Shown: positions 7,854-18,536, numbered from the stretch's first letter. The stretch: DNA of 32,726 nucleotides from Bacteroidales bacterium (GCA_022777485.1 JALFGC010000101.1:1-32726), one strand, 5' to 3'. Notes: generated by a model not told the origin, from the sequence alone. A program made the numbers and translations.

Positions 7854-9961
7854 TTATTAAGCCAAGCGAAGTAGGTGCGCTGCCAGAGGATACCGTTCTG
7901 CGGTTGCAGCACCCAGTGGTTCTCATCGGGGAAGATGAGCAACTGTGCGGGTATGCCTTGCATCTTTGCCGCGTCGAAGGCAGCCATGGCTTGATTAGCG
8001 AGGATGCGGTAGTCTTTCTCGCCGTGAATACAGAGGATAGGGGTGTCCCATTTGTCCACGAAGCGGTGGGGCGAGTTAGCAAAGGTACGTTGCGCGGTGG
8101 GATTGTTCTTCTCCCAGTACGCACCGCCCATATCCCAGTTGGCGAACCATTTCTCCTCGGTCTCGAGGTACTGCATCTCCATGTTGAAAATCCCGTCGTG
8201 TGCGATGAAGGCTTTGAATCGCTTGTCGTGGTGTCCTGCGAGCCAATAGACGCTGAATCCGCCGAAGGAAGCTCCTACGCAGCCGAGGTGGTCGCGGTCG
8301 ATATAGGGCTCGCGGCAAATCTCGTCAATGGCAGTCAGGTAGTCGCGCATGCACTGCCCGCCGTAGTCGCCGCTGATGGCAGCATTCCACTCATAGCCGA
8401 AGCCCGGCAACCCGCGGCGGTTGGGCGCTACCACGATATAGCCTTGCGCCGCCATCGCCATGAAGTTCCAGCGGTAACTCCAAAACTGGCTCACAGGCGA
8501 CTGAGGTCCGCCCTCGCAGAAGAGCAGGGTGGGGTATTTCTTCGCGGGGTCGAAATGCGGAGGATAGACCACCCATGTCAGCATCTGCTTGCCATCGGTC
8601 GTCCGTTGCCAACGCGGCTGCACGGTGCCCATCGCTACCTGCGAGTAGATATTTCCGTTCTCATTGGTGAGCGGAGCGATGACTTGGTTCGTATCCATCG
8701 CATAAATCTCGTTGGCGCGCTCCATGGAGTGGCGCAGGCAGATGAGGTCGCTGCCTATATGCCCGCCTAACTCATAGTCGTACTGCCCGTCTGGCGTCAG
8801 TTGGCTGATACAAGGTGCTTGGTCGCTGCCGAATACCACCTGATAAATACGCTCCGTCCCATGCCATACGGCGTTGAAAACAAGGGTATTGTTATCCTTC
8901 CAGTAGTAGGAATCCACATTGCTGTCCAGCCCCTTGCTGAGGAACACTTTTTTACCGCTGCGGGTGTCCATGGCGAAGAGCCGATTCTCGTCGCTCTCGT
9001 AGCCGTCGTGCTCCATGCTGAGCCATGCAATCCACTGCCCGTCGGGCGAGTAGGCGGGGTTGGTGTCGTAGCCGAGGTTATCTTCGGTGATGTTGCGTGT
9101 CTCGCCGGTCTCGGTGTCGTACAGATAGATATCGGAGTTGGTGGAGACGGCATACTCAAGCCCTGTCTTCTTGCGGCAGGTGTAGGCAATGGTCTTGCTG
9201 TCGGGACTCCATGAAAGTTGCTCCGTGCCTCCCCACGGGCGCATCGGGCTCTCGAAGACCGTCCCTTTCAGCAGGCTGCGACTGCCCGCTACCGCCAGCG
9301 TCCGCTTATCCATCGTGAGTGCGCAGAGGAATGGCTGCGGCACCTCGTCCACCCACTCGTCCCAATGTTTATACATCAGATCTTCCACCACACGTCCGCT
9401 CGCCTGCGGCAGGTCGGGGTAGATGTCAGCCGTCGTCGGATGACTTTTTACCGTTGAAACCAAGAGAATCTGCCGATTGTCGGGCGAGAGCAAGAAACCC
9501 TCGATGGGCTGCTCAAACCCCGTCAGCGTAAGGTCGCGGCTGTGGTCTTTCCAGTCGGTCAGACATACCTTCCCGCCTTTCATATAGAGCAACCTCCCGT
9601 CGTTCGTCCAAGCAGGTTGTCCTCCCACGAACTCATCAACCACCCTGACAAGTCGGGGTTTGCCCGTGTTAGACGGGCTGTATTCGCACACTCGCACCCA
9701 CGTGGTGGAGCGGTTCTCCGCCACGCTGTAGTACGACACCGTGTATGCCACCAGCGACAATTCTTCGTTGGGCACCACGCTGCCGATGCGTCCCATCGCC
9801 CACAGGGCTTCGGGAGAGAACACATTGTCGGAGATGGTAATCTCAGGCTTATGGATAGGAGTCTTTTCGGCATTGTTTTCCGATTGTTCATGGAGTGCGC
9901 CGCAGGCAGCGGATAATAGGGCAATCATTGCCAGGAAAGGGTATTTGATGGATTGTTTCAT
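7832..9961 (-). CDS. S9-family peptidase (prolyl oligopeptidase/DPP-like), predicted lipoprotein
   Basis: LLSAACGAL lipobox; WD40-like propeller repeats; GASFGGFSVYWLAG nucleophile elbow; CIHGEKDYRI and DENHWVL. Confidence 0.92.
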   Translation of the reverse strand: MKQSIKYPFLAMIALLSAACGALHEQSENNAEKTPIHKPEITISDNVFSPEALWAMGRIGSVVPNEELSLVAYTVSYYSVAENRSTTWVRVCEYSPSNTGKPRLVRVVDEFVGGQPAWTNDGRLLYMKGGKVCLTDWKDHSRDLTLTGFEQPIEGFLLSPDNRQILLVSTVKSHPTTADIYPDLPQASGRVVEDLMYKHWDEWVDEVPQPFLCALTMDKRTLAVAGSRSLLKGTVFESPMRPWGGTEQLSWSPDSKTIAYTCRKKTGLEYAVSTNSDIYLYDTETGETRNITEDNLGYDTNPAYSPDGQWIAWLSMEHDGYESDENRLFAMDTRSGKKVFLSKGLDSNVDSYYWKDNNTLVFNAVWHGTERIYQVVFGSDQAPCISQLTPDGQYDYELGGHIGSDLICLRHSMERANEIYAMDTNQVIAPLTNENGNIYSQVAMGTVQPRWQRTTDGKQMLTWVVYPPHFDPAKKYPTLLFCEGGPQSPVSQFWSYRWNFMAMAAQGYIVVAPNRRGLPGFGYEWNAAISGDYGGQCMRDYLTAIDEICREPYIDRDHLGCVGASFGGFSVYWLAGHHDKRFKAFIAHDGIFNMEMQYLETEEKWFANWDMGGAYWEKNNPTAQRTFANSPHRFVDKWDTPILCIHGEKDYRILANQAMAAFDAAKMQGIPAQLLIFPDENHWVLQPQNGILWQRTYFAWLNKWLKTCN

Positions 9962-9982
9962 AACATGTTTAGCATTGCGTGT

Positions 9983-11221
9983 TTAGTCTCTGCGGAAGAG
10001 GTCGCGGGTATAGACTTTGTCTTGCACATCGTCAAGGCAGGCATCGTAGCGGTTGGCGATGATGGCTTGCGATTGTGACTTGAACTGTGCGAGGTCGTTT
10101 ACTACGATGGAACCGAAGAAAGTGGAGCCATTAGGTAGGGTGGGTTCGTAGATGATGACCTGTGCCCCTTTGGCTTTCACGCGCTTCATGATACCTTGTA
10201 TGCTCGACTGGCGGAAGTTGTCGGAGTTGGACTTCATCGTCAGTCGGAAGACGCCGATGGTGCAGGGGTGTTCTTCGGCTGCATTGTATGAGCCGTTGTG
10301 GAAATAGTCGTAGTACCCCGCCTTGGCGAGCACGCGGTCGGCGATGAAGTCCTTGCGCGTGCGGTTGCTTTCCACGATGGCTTCGATGAGGTTCTCGGGT
10401 ACGTCTTGGTAGTTGGCGAGCAACTGCTTGGTGTCTTTAGGCAGGCAGTAGCCGCCGTAGCCGAAAGAAGGGTTGTTGTAGTGGGTGCCGATACGGGGAT
10501 CAAGGCAGACGCCGTTGATGATGTCTTGTGTGCTCAGCCCTTTCATTTCGGCGTAGGTGTCGAGTTCATTAAAATAGGAGACTCGCAACGCGAGGTAGGT
10601 GTTGGCAAAGAGTTTGACCGCTTCCGCCTCGGTGAAGCCCATGTAGAGGGTGGGAATATCGGTCTTGACCGCGCCCTCTTGCAGCAGTGCGGCAAAAGTG
10701 TGCGCTGCGTTGAGCAGACGCTCGTCCTGCATGTTGGTGCCAACGATGATACGCGAGGGGTAGAGGTTGTCGTAGAGGGCTTTGCTCTCGCGCAGGAACT
10801 CGGGCGAAAAGAGGATGTTTTGGCTACCTGTTTTCTGTCGCAGGCCCTCGGTGAAACCGACAGGAATGGTTGATTTGATAACCATGATGGCTTCGGGGTT
10901 CACCTCCAAGACCAAGCGCACCACGCTCTCCACCGCTGAGGTGTCGAAATAGTTGCGCTGCGGGTCGTAGTTAGTGGGCGCGGCTATCACCACGAACTCC
11001 GCCTGCGAGTAGGCTGCCCGCGCATCTAATGTGGCGGTCAGGTCGAGCGTCTTCTCCGCAAAGAACTTCTCGATGTACTCGTCTTGGATAGGCGACTGCC
11101 TGCGGTTAATCATCTCTACCTTTTCGGGCACGATATCCACTGCCAGCACTCTGTGGTGTTGCGCCAAGAGGGTTGCCATCGACAACCCCACATAACCCGT
11201 TCCTGCTACTGCGATAGTCAT
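9983..11221 (-). CDS. ugd: UDP-glucose 6-dehydrogenase-like nucleotide-sugar dehydrogenase
   Basis: [82 protein letters not shown]. Confidence 0.9.
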   Translation of the reverse strand: MTIAVAGTGYVGLSMATLLAQHHRVLAVDIVPEKVEMINRRQSPIQDEYIEKFFAEKTLDLTATLDARAAYSQAEFVVIAAPTNYDPQRNYFDTSAVESVVRLVLEVNPEAIMVIKSTIPVGFTEGLRQKTGSQNILFSPEFLRESKALYDNLYPSRIIVGTNMQDERLLNAAHTFAALLQEGAVKTDIPTLYMGFTEAEAVKLFANTYLALRVSYFNELDTYAEMKGLSTQDIINGVCLDPRIGTHYNNPSFGYGGYCLPKDTKQLLANYQDVPENLIEAIVESNRTRKDFIADRVLAKAGYYDYFHNGSYNAAEEHPCTIGVFRLTMKSNSDNFRQSSIQGIMKRVKAKGAQVIIYEPTLPNGSTFFGSIVVNDLAQFKSQSQAIIANRYDACLDDVQDKVYTRDLFRRD

Positions 11222-11227
11222 GTTCAG

Positions 11228-11357
11228 TTATGAATTATGAATTATGAGCGCCCATGCTCTTTTTAATTATGAATCTTGAATTATGAATTATGAGTGGTCT
11301 GCTCTGAATAGTTGGCATACAATGAACTCATAATTCATAATTCAAAATTCATAATTA
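11228..11357. repeat. AATTATG heptamer arrays with a 31-bp near-perfect inverted repeat
   Basis: taattatgaatcttgaattatgaattatgag (11264-11294) is complementary to ctcataattcataattcaaaattcataatta (11327-11357) with one mismatch; further copies at 11228-11248. Confidence 0.93.
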
Positions 11358-11359
11358 TC

Positions 11360-12658
11360 TTATAGTCTTCCGTCTACGAGTGTCCTGTCCACGAAGTTCT
11401 TCACATCGAAGATGATGGCGCCTTGCTCTTTGTATTGGGCGAAGGGGAAGGATTGGAACTCGTTGTGCGCCACGCAAGCGATGATGGCATCGTAGTGCTT
11501 GGTGGGGTCGATAGCGGATAGCAGTGTCTTGCCGTACTCATGCTTCACCACCTCAGGCGATGCCCACGGGTCGAAGATATCTACTTGACAGCCAAACTCC
11601 TCCAACTCGGTGGCGATGTCCACGACTTTCGTGTTGCGACAGTCCGGGCAGTTCTCCTTAAAGGTAACGCCGAGCAACAGCACATTGGCATCCTTTATCT
11701 TGTGGTCATGCTGAATCATGAGTTTCAGCACCTTGTCCGCAATGAACTTCGCGATAGAGTTGTTCACTGCCCGTCCGGAGAGAATAACTTGTGGGTCGTA
11801 GCCAAGCGACTTGGCTTTGTGGGCGAGGTAGTATGGGTCCACGGAGATGCAGTGCCCGCCCACCAGTCCGGGGCGGTATTTCAGGAAGTTCCACTTCGTG
11901 CCCGCCGCCTCTATCACGTCGTTGGTGTCAATACCCACGCGGTCGCAGATAAGTGCCAACTCGTTCATGAAAGAGATGTTCACATCACGCTGCGAGTTCT
12001 CCACGGCTTTGGCTGCCTCCGCCACTTTCATGTTGGGCGCGCGGTGGGTGCCGTTCTCGAGAATGCTGTTGTAGAGCGCGTCCACCAGGTCGGCTATCTC
12101 GGGCGTTGAGCCGGAGGTGATCTTCTTAATCTTCGTCAGGGTGTTCACCTTGTCGCCAGGGTTGATACGCTCCGGGGAGTAGCCGCAGAAGAAGTCTTGG
12201 TTGAATCTGAGCCCGCTGAAGCGCTCCAATACGGGGACGCAGTCTTCCTCGGTACAACCCGGGTAAACGGTGGACTCGTAGATAACGAGGTCGCCCTTGC
12301 GCAGCGTCTTGCCGATGGTCTCACTGGCTTTCAAGAGGGGTGTCAGGTCGGGGTTGTTGAAGCGGTCAATGGGTGTGGGCACCGTAACGATATAGGTGTT
12401 CGCCTGCACGAGGTCGTCCGCACACGCAGAGAAGGACAAGCCCTTTGTCCCAAGGCTCTCCGCGAAGAGGGCGCGTGCCTGCGCCATGCCGGCGAGGTCT
12501 GCTTCCAGCGTATGGTCTTCGCCCGCTTCCAACTCAGCCACACGCGCTTTGTTTACATCAAAACCAATCACACGGTATTTCTTTCCGTACTCAATAGCCA
12601 ACGGTAGCCCGACATACCCGAGTCCTACCACGGCAATCACTCTGTTTTCTAAATTCAT
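11360..12658 (-). CDS. Nucleotide-sugar dehydrogenase (TviB/WbpO-like UDP-HexNAc dehydrogenase)
   Basis: VIAVVGLGYVGLPLAIEYGKKYRVIGFDVN, TPIDRFNNPDLTPL, VIYESTVYPGCTEEDCVPVLE, YSPERINPGDK. Confidence 0.92.
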   Translation of the reverse strand: MNLENRVIAVVGLGYVGLPLAIEYGKKYRVIGFDVNKARVAELEAGEDHTLEADLAGMAQARALFAESLGTKGLSFSACADDLVQANTYIVTVPTPIDRFNNPDLTPLLKASETIGKTLRKGDLVIYESTVYPGCTEEDCVPVLERFSGLRFNQDFFCGYSPERINPGDKVNTLTKIKKITSGSTPEIADLVDALYNSILENGTHRAPNMKVAEAAKAVENSQRDVNISFMNELALICDRVGIDTNDVIEAAGTKWNFLKYRPGLVGGHCISVDPYYLAHKAKSLGYDPQVILSGRAVNNSIAKFIADKVLKLMIQHDHKIKDANVLLLGVTFKENCPDCRNTKVVDIATELEEFGCQVDIFDPWASPEVVKHEYGKTLLSAIDPTKHYDAIIACVAHNEFQSFPFAQYKEQGAIIFDVKNFVDRTLVDGRL

Positions 12659-12710
12659 TGTTCCTTTTGTAGAATTTGGTTAGTACATTAATGTTTTTAA
12701 TAAATCAGCC

Positions 12711-12733
12711 CACAAAGTTACTGCTTTTTTTTG
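12711..12733 (-). promoter_or_regulatory. Putative promoter -7 region (CAAAAAAAAGCAGTAACTTTGTG on minus strand) of the TviB-like gene
   Basis: TAnnTTTG match with A-tract/GCAGTA context. Confidence 0.55.
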
Positions 12734-12978
12734 AAATACACAAGAAATAGTATGTTTTTTCGTAGAAATTTCGATTCTATGCAGGTTTTGCGGGTAAGGT
12801 ATCGGATAGCATAAACTCGCCAATAGAGAATCTTGTGCAGCCCGTTTCGCAGGCAAGGGATGTTGAGCGAGAAGAAGAGAATTGCCATGAGGACGGCTGC
12901 TCAAATGATATAATAATTGAATTATGCAAATCCTATGTTGCATTTTTGTGAAATAACCCTCTGCTATTGTGTATTCCA

Positions 12979-13007
12979 TTTTTTATTTGTATCTTTGCAG
13001 CCGATTT
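12979..13007 (+). promoter_or_regulatory. Putative promoter (TATTTGTATCTTTGCAGCCGATTT) of the acyl-CoA synthetase gene
   Basis: TATCTTTG -7 box; the following CAGCCGATTT is shared with the DUF2723 promoter. Confidence 0.55.
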
Positions 13008-13041
13008 ACAATCCTTTGTCAAATAAAACAATAACAACAAT

Positions 13042-14949
13042 ATGGATAAGCGATTGACTATCATTGATTTTGTAGAGAAATACACTCGTGAGTATGCAGA
13101 CCATGTCTTCCTCCGCGAGAAAGTGGACAACCAATGGACGGAAACGACCTACGCGCAGACCCGCGAGCAGGCGCATGTCATCGGTGCAGGCTTGATGGCA
13201 CTGGGTTTGGAGAAAGGTGAGCGCGTGGCGCTGCTCTCGCAGGGGCGCAACCTTTGGGTTACCGCGGAGTTGGGTATCCTCTATGCCGGCGCGGTGAATG
13301 TGCCGCTCAGCATTAAGTTAGCCGAGGCGAGCGATTTGCTCTTCCGTGTTCAGCACTCCGATGCCTGCTTCATCATTGCCTCGGAGCAGCAGTTGCCCAA
13401 GATTCGCAAGATACTGCCCGACTGCCCCAATGTGCGTCATGTCATCGTGCTTGACCCAATAGAAGAGTACGGCGAGAAGGAGATGGGTATTGATGAGGTA
13501 ATGCAGCGTGGGCGCGACTTCCTTGCTCAAACACCCGAAGCCTTCGTGGAGCGATACAAGTCGGTGCAGCCAGATGACTATGCCAACATCTCCTACACCT
13601 CCGGCACCACGGCAGACCCGAAGGGTATCCTGCTGACCCACCGCAACTACACCGCCAATGTAGAGCAGGCTCGCTCTATCATCAGCGTGCCGCGCGACGC
13701 CGTCATGCTTATCATCCTGCCGCTTGACCATTGTTTTGCGCATGTGGCGGGCTTCTACACAATGATGTCCTACTGCGGCTCTATCGCTACCGTGCCCGTT
13801 GGCAAGACTCCGATGGCTACGCTCAAGAACATCCCTATCTCCATCAAGGAAGTGCGTCCGCATGTCATGCTCTCGGTGCCTGCGTTGGCACGAAACTTCA
13901 AAAAGAGTATCGAAGGCGGTATCAAAGCCAAAGGTCCCGTGGTGGAGAAACTCTACAATTTCGCGCTCAACAATGCCATAAAATATAATAAGGAGTATTG
14001 GAACCAAGGCGGTTGCCAAGCATGGCGCAAGCCTTTGGTCAAATTGTTTGACAAGATTATCTTCAAGGCAGTGCGCGAGGGCTTCGGCGGGCGAATGCTC
14101 TTCTTTGTGGGCGGCGGAGCATTGTTGGACATTGAGTTGCAGCGCTATTTCTGCGCGGTGGGCATGCCGATGTTCCAAGGCTACGGCTTGAGCGAAGCGA
14201 CTCCTATCATCTGCGCCAACTCCACGGGGCATGCCATCTTCGGCTCCAGCGGTCGTATCGTGAAGCCGTTGGACTTGAAGATTTGCGATGCCGAAGGAAA
14301 CGAGGTTCCCGACGGCGAGCGCGGCGAGATAGTCATCCGCGGCGAAAATGTGATGGCGGGCTATTGGAAGAACCCCGAGTCCACGGCGAAGACCATTGTG
14401 GATGGCTGGCTCCACACGGGCGACATGGGCTATGTGACGAAGAAACACCCGGGCTTCCTTTGGGTGGTCGGGCGCTTCAAGTCGCTACTTATCAGTGCCG
14501 ACGGCGAGAAGTACAGCCCCGAAGGCTTCGAGGACGGACTGACGGACGGCAGCAAGTATGTTGAGCAAGTGGTGCTGCACAACAATCAAGACCCCTATAC
14601 CATCGCGCTCATCGTACCCAACAAAGATACGCTCAAGGAATATGCGCAGAGCAAGGGCGTTGACCCTAAGACAGATGAGGGGAAACGACTGATGTTGCAG
14701 AAGATACAGGACGAGGTGAACGAGTACCGCAAGGGCGGCAAACACTATGGCGAGTTCCCCGAACAGTGGCTTCCGAAGGCGCTGGCTGTCCTGCCCGAAG
14801 CCTTTACCGAGCAGAACCACATGGTCAACTCTACGATGAAAATTGTCCGCGGGAAGGTAGAGCAGCACTACCAAGACCGTATCGACTATGCCTACACCCC
14901 CGAAGGAAAAGAACTCTTTAACCCGCAAAACATGCAAGCATTCGGATAA
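13042..14949 (+). CDS. AMP-dependent long-chain acyl-CoA synthetase/ligase
   Basis: NISYTSGTTADPKGILLTHRNY (AMP-binding motif), GYGLSEATPIICAN, GWLHTGDMGYV. Confidence 0.95.
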   Translation: MDKRLTIIDFVEKYTREYADHVFLREKVDNQWTETTYAQTREQAHVIGAGLMALGLEKGERVALLSQGRNLWVTAELGILYAGAVNVPLSIKLAEASDLLFRVQHSDACFIIASEQQLPKIRKILPDCPNVRHVIVLDPIEEYGEKEMGIDEVMQRGRDFLAQTPEAFVERYKSVQPDDYANISYTSGTTADPKGILLTHRNYTANVEQARSIISVPRDAVMLIILPLDHCFAHVAGFYTMMSYCGSIATVPVGKTPMATLKNIPISIKEVRPHVMLSVPALARNFKKSIEGGIKAKGPVVEKLYNFALNNAIKYNKEYWNQGGCQAWRKPLVKLFDKIIFKAVREGFGGRMLFFVGGGALLDIELQRYFCAVGMPMFQGYGLSEATPIICANSTGHAIFGSSGRIVKPLDLKICDAEGNEVPDGERGEIVIRGENVMAGYWKNPESTAKTIVDGWLHTGDMGYVTKKHPGFLWVVGRFKSLLISADGEKYSPEGFEDGLTDGSKYVEQVVLHNNQDPYTIALIVPNKDTLKEYAQSKGVDPKTDEGKRLMLQKIQDEVNEYRKGGKHYGEFPEQWLPKALAVLPEAFTEQNHMVNSTMKIVRGKVEQHYQDRIDYAYTPEGKELFNPQNMQAFG

Positions 14950-14967
14950 GCGGATTACTAAATAACA

Positions 14968-15002
14968 ACACAAAAGGGGAAGATTTTCTTCCCCTTTTGT
15001 GT
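14968..15002. terminator. Terminator hairpin downstream of the acyl-CoA synthetase
   Basis: Perfect 16-bp stem acacaaaaggggaaga/tcttccccttttgtgt, 3-nt loop. Confidence 0.85.
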
Positions 15003-15094
15003 GTCTTTATCAGTTTTACTTGGCGGGCTTGTGGATGGAAAATCTTAATAATAGTACATTTCTTGTTCGGGATTTCCTTGCTGCCGACCCACGG

Positions 15095-15127
15095 GAGACT
15101 CGCGAGAGACCCGCGAAAAATACGCGA
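15095..15127. repeat. Three 11-bp units (gagactCGCGA, gagaccCGCGA, aaaataCGCGA)
   Basis: Read directly; degenerate at the 5' end of each unit. Confidence 0.7.
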
Positions 15128-15225
15128 GAAAGGAACGGAGGAATAACGGCGAAGGAATCTTAACAATTGTACATTTTTAAGAACGAAATAGGTAGGGGTT
15201 GGGAAAGTGTGTTGTGGTTGTACTG

Positions 15226-15270
15226 TTATTATATTCTTTCGCTACATGGTGTAGCGAAAGAATATAGTAA
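15226..15270 (-). terminator. Long hairpin downstream of gcvT
   Basis: 21-bp stem ttattatattctttcgctaca (15226-15246)/tgtagcgaaagaatatagtaa (15250-15270), one non-Watson-Crick position, 3-nt loop, 10 bp past the gcvT stop. Confidence 0.7.
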
Positions 15271-15280
15271 TGGTTTAGCC

Positions 15281-16348
15281 TTAGACAATCTTTGCGGGGA
15301 TGAGTTTCTCGCGAATCTTGATGTAGATGATGGTCTCTTTCTTTGCAAAGGCAGTCTTCACATAGCCCATGCCGATACCTACTTTGGTGTTCGGTAGCAT
15401 GATACCGCTGGTTACGTTGCCGATGATGTTGCCCTCAGCGTCGCAAATCTCATAGCCGTTGCGGGGGATAGCCCGCTCTTGGCACTCGAAGTGCACCAAT
15501 TTGCGTTGCACGCCTTCGGCTTTCTGTTTCAGCAGGAACTCCTTGTCGATGAAGTCCTTCGCATCGAACTTGGTAATCCATCCGAGCCCTGCCTCGAGGG
15601 GGGAGGTAGTGTCGTCAATGTCGTGCCCGTAGAGGCAATACCATTTCTCCAAACGGAGACTGTCGCGTGCGCCCAAACCGATGGGTGCCAATCCGAAGTC
15701 TTTGCCGACCTCGAAGAGCGCATTCCAAATCTGCTCGGCATACTCTTTCGGGAAGTACAACTCGAAACCGCCTGCGCCGGTGTAGCCCGTGTTGCTCAGG
15801 ATAACACCCTGCACGCCAGCAAAAGACCACTCGCGGAAACTATAATAAGGAATAGCGCTCAGGTCTGCATCGGTCAGCAGTTGCAGCATCTCAGTGGCTT
15901 TCGGACCCTGCACGGCAAGTTGCGCATAGCGGTCGGAGGCGTTCTCAAGGCTCACACCGAAGGTGTTATGCTCGTTCACCCATGCCCAGTCTTTATCGAT
16001 ATTGCCTGCATTAACTACCATCAGGTATTTCGTGGTGGAGTATTTGTAGATAATCAGGTCGTCCACGATACCGCCTTTTCCGTTGGGCATGCAGGTGTAT
16101 TGCGCCTTGCCGGCGTCCAGTTTGCTCACATCGTTGGTGGTGATGTACTGCAAGAAATCCAATGCCTTCTCACCCTTTACCCAGAACTCACCCATGTGGC
16201 TCACATCGAACACGCCCACGCCGTTGCGGACAATCATGTGCTCTTGGTTGATACCCGTGGGGTATTGGATAGGCATGTTAAAACCGGCAAAGTCTGCCAT
16301 CTTTGCGCCCAACGCAATATGGGTCGCGGTGTACGGAGTCGTTTTCAT
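15281..16348 (-). CDS. gcvT: Aminomethyltransferase (glycine cleavage T protein)
   Basis: [72 protein letters not shown]. Confidence 0.97.
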   Translation of the reverse strand: MKTTPYTATHIALGAKMADFAGFNMPIQYPTGINQEHMIVRNGVGVFDVSHMGEFWVKGEKALDFLQYITTNDVSKLDAGKAQYTCMPNGKGGIVDDLIIYKYSTTKYLMVVNAGNIDKDWAWVNEHNTFGVSLENASDRYAQLAVQGPKATEMLQLLTDADLSAIPYYSFREWSFAGVQGVILSNTGYTGAGGFELYFPKEYAEQIWNALFEVGKDFGLAPIGLGARDSLRLEKWYCLYGHDIDDTTSPLEAGLGWITKFDAKDFIDKEFLLKQKAEGVQRKLVHFECQERAIPRNGYEICDAEGNIIGNVTSGIMLPNTKVGIGMGYVKTAFAKKETIIYIKIREKLIPAKIV

Positions 16349-16352
16349 GTTT

Positions 16353-17261
16353 TTATAGATTACTAATTGTTTGCAAGTTTTTATCCAATTGTTCTACGCT
16401 GCTGGCGCCGATGATGACGCTTGTAACGCCTTCTTGTCGGAGTAGGTATTGGAGTGCGTATTGTGCTAATGTAAGTCCTTGTTCTTTGGCTTCGTCGTTG
16501 AGTTGGCGCACGTGCGCCATCAGTTCGTCGGTAATCTGCTCGCGTTGCAAGTAGCCCTCGGGACGCGCGGCGCGGCTGCCTTCGGGGATACCGTTCAGGT
16601 ATCGGTCTGTCAAGATACCCTGCGCCAGCGGTGAGAAGCAGATAAAGCCAGATCCGTGCTGTTGCGCTAATGGTAGGTTCTGCTCCAGTTTCTCGGTGAA
16701 GAGCATGTTCGCTTTGTATTGGCTTAGTACGCATGGCACATGGGCGTCTGCAAGGTATCGGTAGCATTCCACCTGCTTGTCGGCGGGGTAGTTGCTGATA
16801 CCGGCATAGAGGGCTTTGCCGCTACGAACAATATCTACCAACGCCTGCATCGTCTCTTCGATAGGTGTGTTAGGGTCGTAGCGGTGGGAATAGAAAATAT
16901 CGAAATAGTCGAGCCCCGTGCGTTTCAGGCTTTGGTCGCATGAAGCCATTAGGTACTTGCGCGAGCCTCCGTCTCCGTAGGGTCCATCCCACATGCGGTA
17001 GCCCGCTTTGGAGGAGATAATCATCTCATCGCGGTGGGTAGCAAGGTCTTCGCGCAAGACGCGACCGAAAGTAATCTCTGCGCTACCGGGCAAGGGCCCG
17101 TAGTTGTTGGCAAGGTCAAAATGCGTGATGCCTGCCTCGAACGCTCGCAGCAAGATAGCCCGCGCATTCTCATGCCTGTCCACGCTGCCGAAGTTATGCC
17201 AAAGTCCTAAGGATAGCACCGGCAACTGCAACCCGCTATGTCCTGAATACCTGTACTGCAT
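16353..17261 (-). CDS. Aldo/keto reductase (YghZ/L-glyceraldehyde-3-phosphate reductase-like)
   Basis: [69 protein letters not shown]. Confidence 0.93.
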   Translation of the reverse strand: MQYRYSGHSGLQLPVLSLGLWHNFGSVDRHENARAILLRAFEAGITHFDLANNYGPLPGSAEITFGRVLREDLATHRDEMIISSKAGYRMWDGPYGDGGSRKYLMASCDQSLKRTGLDYFDIFYSHRYDPNTPIEETMQALVDIVRSGKALYAGISNYPADKQVECYRYLADAHVPCVLSQYKANMLFTEKLEQNLPLAQQHGSGFICFSPLAQGILTDRYLNGIPEGSRAARPEGYLQREQITDELMAHVRQLNDEAKEQGLTLAQYALQYLLRQEGVTSVIIGASSVEQLDKNLQTISNL

Positions 17262-17280
17262 AGACGATATATTGCTAAGG

Positions 17281-18492
17281 TTATGCTTTCTCTACTATCT
17301 TGAGTATCACTTGCATGGCTTTCTCCATGGATGGGATGGGTAGGTACTCGTAGCGGCTATGGAAGTTCTCACCGCCGGCGAAGATGTTCGGGCAGGGTAG
17401 CCCCTCGAAAGATAGTCTTGCACCGTCGGTGCCTCCGCGGATAGGCTGCACTTTCGGTGTGATGCCCACCTCTTTCATCGCTTCTTCTACGAGCGTAACG
17501 ATGTGCATCACAGGCTCCACTTTCTCGCGCATGTTGTAGTATTGGTCTCGAATCTCTATCTCTGCGGTGCCCTCGCCGTACTCTCGATTTATTTTCCGCA
17601 CAAGGTGCTCCATCTCGCGTTTGCGGCTCTCGAAACGATGGCGGTCGTGGTCGCGGATGATATAACTGAGCGTGGTCTCCTCCACGGTGCCGCTCATGCC
17701 AACAAGGTGGTAGAATCCCTCGTATCCCTGCGTGTGCTCGGGCGTCTCCCAGCGCGGGAGCATCACTGCTAATTGGTAGCCGATGCGCATGGAGTTAATC
17801 ATCTTGTGGTAGCCATAACCCGGGTGGACATTCACGCCGTGGATATGAATCTTCGCGCTTGCCGCATTGAAGTTCTCAAACTCTAACTCGCCAACCGCAC
17901 CGCCGTCCATGGTGTACGCAAAGTCGCACCCGAACTTCGCTACATCGAAGTGGTCTGCGCCCTGTCCGATTTCCTCGTCGGGCGTGAAGCCTACGCGAAT
18001 CTTACCATGCTTAATCTCGGGGTGTTGGAGCAGGTACTCGCACGCGGATACAATCTCCGCGATACCGGCTTTATCGTCTGCTCCAAGCAGTGTCTTGCCG
18101 TTTGTAACTATGATGTCTTGCCCTGTATAGTGCTGTATCTCAGGGTATTTGCTGACTTCGAGTACGATGTTCTCCTCTTCGTTGAGCACGATGTCCTTGC
18201 CGTCGTAGGCTTTCACTACTTGTGGCTGGATATGCTTGCCGCTGGCGTCGGGCGCGGTATCCATGTGGGCGATAAAGCCGATGGTGGGCTTGCCCTCTGT
18301 GTTGGCAGGAAGGGTCGCCATGATATATCCGTTATCGTCTAACTCTACCTCCTGCAATCCGATGGTTTTCAGTTCATCGCGAAGGTACTTTGCAAACTCC
18401 ATTTGCCCCGGGGTAGAGGGCGTCATGTTGGTTTCTTCATCCGAAGTCGTGCAAAATGACACATACTTCAAAAAGCGAGCGGTAATATCCAT
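17281..18492 (-). CDS. pepT: Peptidase T (tripeptide aminopeptidase, M20)
   Basis: [76 protein letters not shown] at 18492 preferred over 18570. Confidence 0.95.
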   Translation of the reverse strand: MDITARFLKYVSFCTTSDEETNMTPSTPGQMEFAKYLRDELKTIGLQEVELDDNGYIMATLPANTEGKPTIGFIAHMDTAPDASGKHIQPQVVKAYDGKDIVLNEEENIVLEVSKYPEIQHYTGQDIIVTNGKTLLGADDKAGIAEIVSACEYLLQHPEIKHGKIRVGFTPDEEIGQGADHFDVAKFGCDFAYTMDGGAVGELEFENFNAASAKIHIHGVNVHPGYGYHKMINSMRIGYQLAVMLPRWETPEHTQGYEGFYHLVGMSGTVEETTLSYIIRDHDRHRFESRKREMEHLVRKINREYGEGTAEIEIRDQYYNMREKVEPVMHIVTLVEEAMKEVGITPKVQPIRGGTDGARLSFEGLPCPNIFAGGENFHSRYEYLPIPSMEKAMQVILKIVEKA

Positions 18493-18536
18493 AACTATAC
18501 TGTTTTTGATAAGGATTTCAAGATAAACTAATTCGC

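Noticed and set aside
9983-12658. Start of a capsule/exopolysaccharide cluster
   Set aside because: Two nucleotide-sugar dehydrogenases are adjacent but no glycosyltransferase, Wzx/Wzy or Wza/Wzc genes are nearby.
13318-14448. 376-aa minus ORF opposite the acyl-CoA synthetase
   Set aside because: Shadow ORF of a well-supported CDS with no family signature.
15479-16366. 295-aa plus ORF opposite gcvT
   Set aside because: Shadow ORF of gcvT; no domain.
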